NCBI GenBank assembly: GCA_001579985.1
Contig: LRSR01006154.1
Location: 1 to 20,205, forward strand
Length of the DNA stretch: 20,205 bases
DNA from: Hypsibius dujardini
Taxonomy: Eukaryota > Tardigrada > Eutardigrada > Parachela > Hypsibiidae
Direction: 5' to 3'
Below are positions 18,431-20,205 of this stretch, piece after piece. Both the position numbers and the translations under genes were made by a program. Every line of letters begins with the position of its first letter. The first letter of the stretch is position 1. The notes beneath the pieces are model-generated. The model worked only from the letters and a program-made list of their open reading frames with translations, made no database searches and was not told the DNA's origin.

Positions 18431-19919
18431 ATTTGTTTGTTTGTTTGTTTTTCTGTATGTCTGTATGTCTGCTTGTCTGTACACAGTAATCTGTTAATTC
18501 AGTTAACACCTACCAACGGACATTCCATAACTCGGTCCATATGTGTTGCCTATGCACCAAAATAAAAGAAGCCGATATGCAGTTAGTAACTATTTTACTT
18601 CACGATGGTTGGTAATCTGTATGCATATTTATATGTACCTATCGTGGGACCGTACATGAGTCCTTGTGTGGGTCCTGCAAAATAAAAAAACATTTGTGAA
18701 TTAAAAGTTCAAGGAAGTTTCGTCCGTTTTTTTGTTCAATCAATTTGGACGGTTCAATTAAGAGTTGGCGCTTCCTGCATCACGGTACCGTATGTTGGAC
18801 CGTATCCCAAGGTTAACTACAACAAAAAAGCACATCGTCAATCCCTTTTGACTTTCGTCATAGCATGAACCAGATTACAGACTGATTTGTGAAGTGAATT
18901 GAAATTGGATTATTAGTTTAAATGAATTACCGAGCTGTTGTCTTCCATGAAATAGCCGGGACCGTAATTGAAGTTGATCATCGGATGGTAGGAAATGTTT
19001 GGTCCTTGGACAACAATCTGTAGAATTGTGGATTGATTCCCCAATAATCTCTGATGCAAGGTCTCCAGCAGAGCTACACAATATAAAAAAACCGGTTGTG
19101 TTTGAACATCGCGACGAAAAAAAATTTGTCTTAAAAAAGCAACTTACTCGCATTTTTGCCGGAAGATTCGGTGAGGGCTCTACCAGTTCTTGCCAAAGCG
19201 GACAGGAAACCTGCACAAAATAAATATATAACTTAGGCTGACAAAACTGAAATACATTACTAATTAATTAATAATTTTTATTAATTTTGAAATTAATTTT
19301 AAAAAATTAAAAAAAACTAACTAATTTTTGGCTTTTCAGAAAATAAACTGACAAGGGCCCAACTTTTTTTTATGGATACTTACTATCAAACTATGATTTC
19401 AGAAAATATGACTAGTCCCCCTCGGTTCTCTGTTCGAGATGGAGAAAATCGAGGAGGATTCTTATCGCGGCAGCCGCTTTAAAGCTTTCACCCTAGCGTT
19501 GATTGATTGAATCACGAAAGTTAATTTATTCGTTTACCCATTTAAAGGTGCAGGCAAACCAAAATTGATGCGTAAATCATTCGACAATCAATCAATAAAT
19601 CAACGTTATTGCGAAAGCATTCAAGTGGCTGCCGCAATAGGAATCTTCCCTGATTTTTTCCATCTCGAACAGGGAACCGAGGGGGACCAGTCATATTTTC
19701 TAAAATTTTAGTTCACTAATGATTTAATATTTTAAATTTAATTTTTGATTTACTTTTGATTTTGAGCGTGTACTAACCGGAAGGTAATAATTCCATGGTG
19801 AAATTCGTTCCTAATTCGTACAAGGCCGTTCTATTTGCAAGAGTGATTTCCTGACAAAACACATTCGCTCCAGAGACAATAAAAATTGCAATGGTCAACG
19901 GAAGAATTATGCCAAGCAT
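16775..19919 (-). CDS. Probable secreted Gly/Tyr-rich repeat protein with 36-nt exon array, 11 exons, 334 aa
   Basis: Family not recognised. Exons in transcript order: 19919-19778, 19210-19148, 19073-18931, 18816-18789 (28 nt), then six 36-nt exons 18674-18639, 18549-18514, 18223-18188, 18079-18044, 17951-17916 and 17802-17767, and the terminal exon 17187-16775. They total 1005 nt in frame, all GT-AG. The N-terminus MLGIILPLTIAIFIVSGANV is a clear signal peptide. Residues ~24-116 are non-repetitive, include ANRT and NIS glycosylation sequons, and end NFNYGPGYFMEDNSS. Residues 126-197 are six 12-residue units, one per exon, of pattern G-x-T-[FYQ]-G-x-[SM]-[YF]-G-[AP]-[TS]-[YI]. The terminal exon begins with three more fused units (for example GNTIGPSYGAIY) and ends in an Ala/Ser/Pro/Thr-rich tail closing NRQIYY. 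Exon order, the 28-nt exon and the NSS boundary match the 215-aa gene, so the two are tandem duplicates. An extracellular structural or adhesive role is inference from composition. Confidence 0.78.
17335..17735. repeat. CAGA microsatellite with higher-order CATATATACAGACAG units
   Basis: CAGA and GGCA tetranucleotides are punctuated at least eight times by CATATATACAGA. A larger segment containing ATAAATAGAAAGATGTGGAC occurs twice, near 17382 and 17588, about 206 bp apart. It fills much of the 579-nt intron before the terminal exon of the 334-aa gene. Confidence 0.9.
17767..18674 (-). other. Array of six 36-nt phase-1 micro-exons in the 334-aa gene
   Basis: Exons 18674-18639, 18549-18514, 18223-18188, 18079-18044, 17951-17916 and 17802-17767 are each exactly 36 nt, each starts and ends inside a Gly codon, and each has AG before and GT after. 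They encode GPTQGLMYGPTI, GNTYGPSYGMSV, GTTFSSSFGPSI, GPTFGASYGPTI, GSTFGPSYGATY and GATYGPSYGATY. Introns between them are 89-290 nt. Confidence 0.85.
18380..18482. repeat. CTGT/TTGT microsatellite in an intron
   Basis: CTGT units passing into TTGT and TATGTCTG variants lie in the 290-nt intron between exons 6 and 7 of the 334-aa gene. Confidence 0.95.
19350..19450. repeat. Segment resembling 13395-13500 (dispersed repeat)
   Basis: Both segments have a T-run after CAA(A)C, then TG.ATAC, TATGATT or GATGATT, AAATATGACT, GTTC, and GGAGAAA. The similarity is imperfect but in one order over about 100 bp. It overlaps the left end of the inverted-repeat element at 19396. Confidence 0.5.
19396..19705. 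mobile_element. 310-bp element with ~110-bp terminal inverted repeats (MITE-like)
   Basis: The left arm from AGAAAATATGACTAGTCCCC (19401) and the right arm ending ACCAGTCATATTTTCT (19701) are imperfect reverse complements for about 110 bp, sharing TCTGTTCGAGATGG or its variant and GCGGCAGCC. There is no coding capacity. It sits in the first intron (19211-19777) of the 334-aa gene. Confidence 0.8.
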
Positions 19920-20205
19920 TATTGTAATTAATTTGCAGAGAAATGAGAACGAGTAGCCAAATTCTACATTCTACAGTAAACCGTTCCAAGAAAATTCAGA
20001 GCGGCTGAAGAGAATGGGCGAAAATCAAGCAGTCTTCCTTGCCCCAAATTAAGTTTTCCTTCCTTGCCCCAAATTAATTCTTCCTTCCTTGCCTCGAAAC
20101 GCGAGAACTTTTGCAAGTCAACAACACATCCGGGTTGATTTCAGGTCACATGCAAAGTTCTCGTCAGACCAGAAACGTGCCCAAATAACACGTCCTATCA
20201 GACAT
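19920..20205. other. 5' flank of the 334-aa gene with a short tandem repeat
   Basis: No exon is recognised. Positions 20034-20093 hold about 2.5 copies of TTCCTTGCCCCAAATTAA separated by short TTC-rich spacers. The promoter should lie here, but no clear TATA element is visible on the minus strand. Confidence 0.5.

Overview
This is a stretch of eukaryotic nuclear DNA, almost certainly from an invertebrate animal. The genes are broken into many short exons with GT-AG introns, the introns and spacers are AT-rich and full of microsatellites, and the main gene is a metazoan-type single-pass receptor guanylate cyclase. An ecdysozoan such as a tardigrade would fit the short introns and duplicated receptor cyclases, but that placement is a guess. 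I saw no prokaryotic features, tRNA or rRNA.

Left half, plus strand: two receptor guanylate cyclase genes lie head to tail. Only the last five exons of the first are in the window (390-1805). The second is complete: 21 exons from 3666 to 12171 join in frame to 1064 codons plus a stop, with signal peptide, ligand-binding ectodomain, one membrane helix, pseudokinase domain, coiled-coil linker and cyclase domain. Between them sits a 1.27-kb element with ~187-bp terminal inverted repeats.

Middle (12172-13869): a gene-poor spacer between convergent genes. It holds two inverted-repeat elements, one carrying 78-bp tandem repeats, and a segment that resembles a repeat near 19350.

Right half, minus strand: two paralogous genes for small proteins that appear secreted (16025 down to 13870, and 19919 down to 16775). 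Their C-terminal halves are built from 36-nt, phase-1, symmetric micro-exons, each encoding one 12-residue Gly/Tyr/Pro/Ser/Thr repeat (for example GATYGPSYGATY). The exons join in frame to 215 and 334 codons. I do not recognise the family. The sequence suggests a repetitive extracellular structural or adhesive protein, which is inference only.

The receptor would act at the cell surface to make cGMP from GTP on ligand binding. Nothing in the sequence links it functionally to the repeat proteins. The exon-level models were assembled by hand from splice signals, reading frame and family resemblance. The exon-array genes and the pair of 78-bp-repeat elements are the most unusual content.
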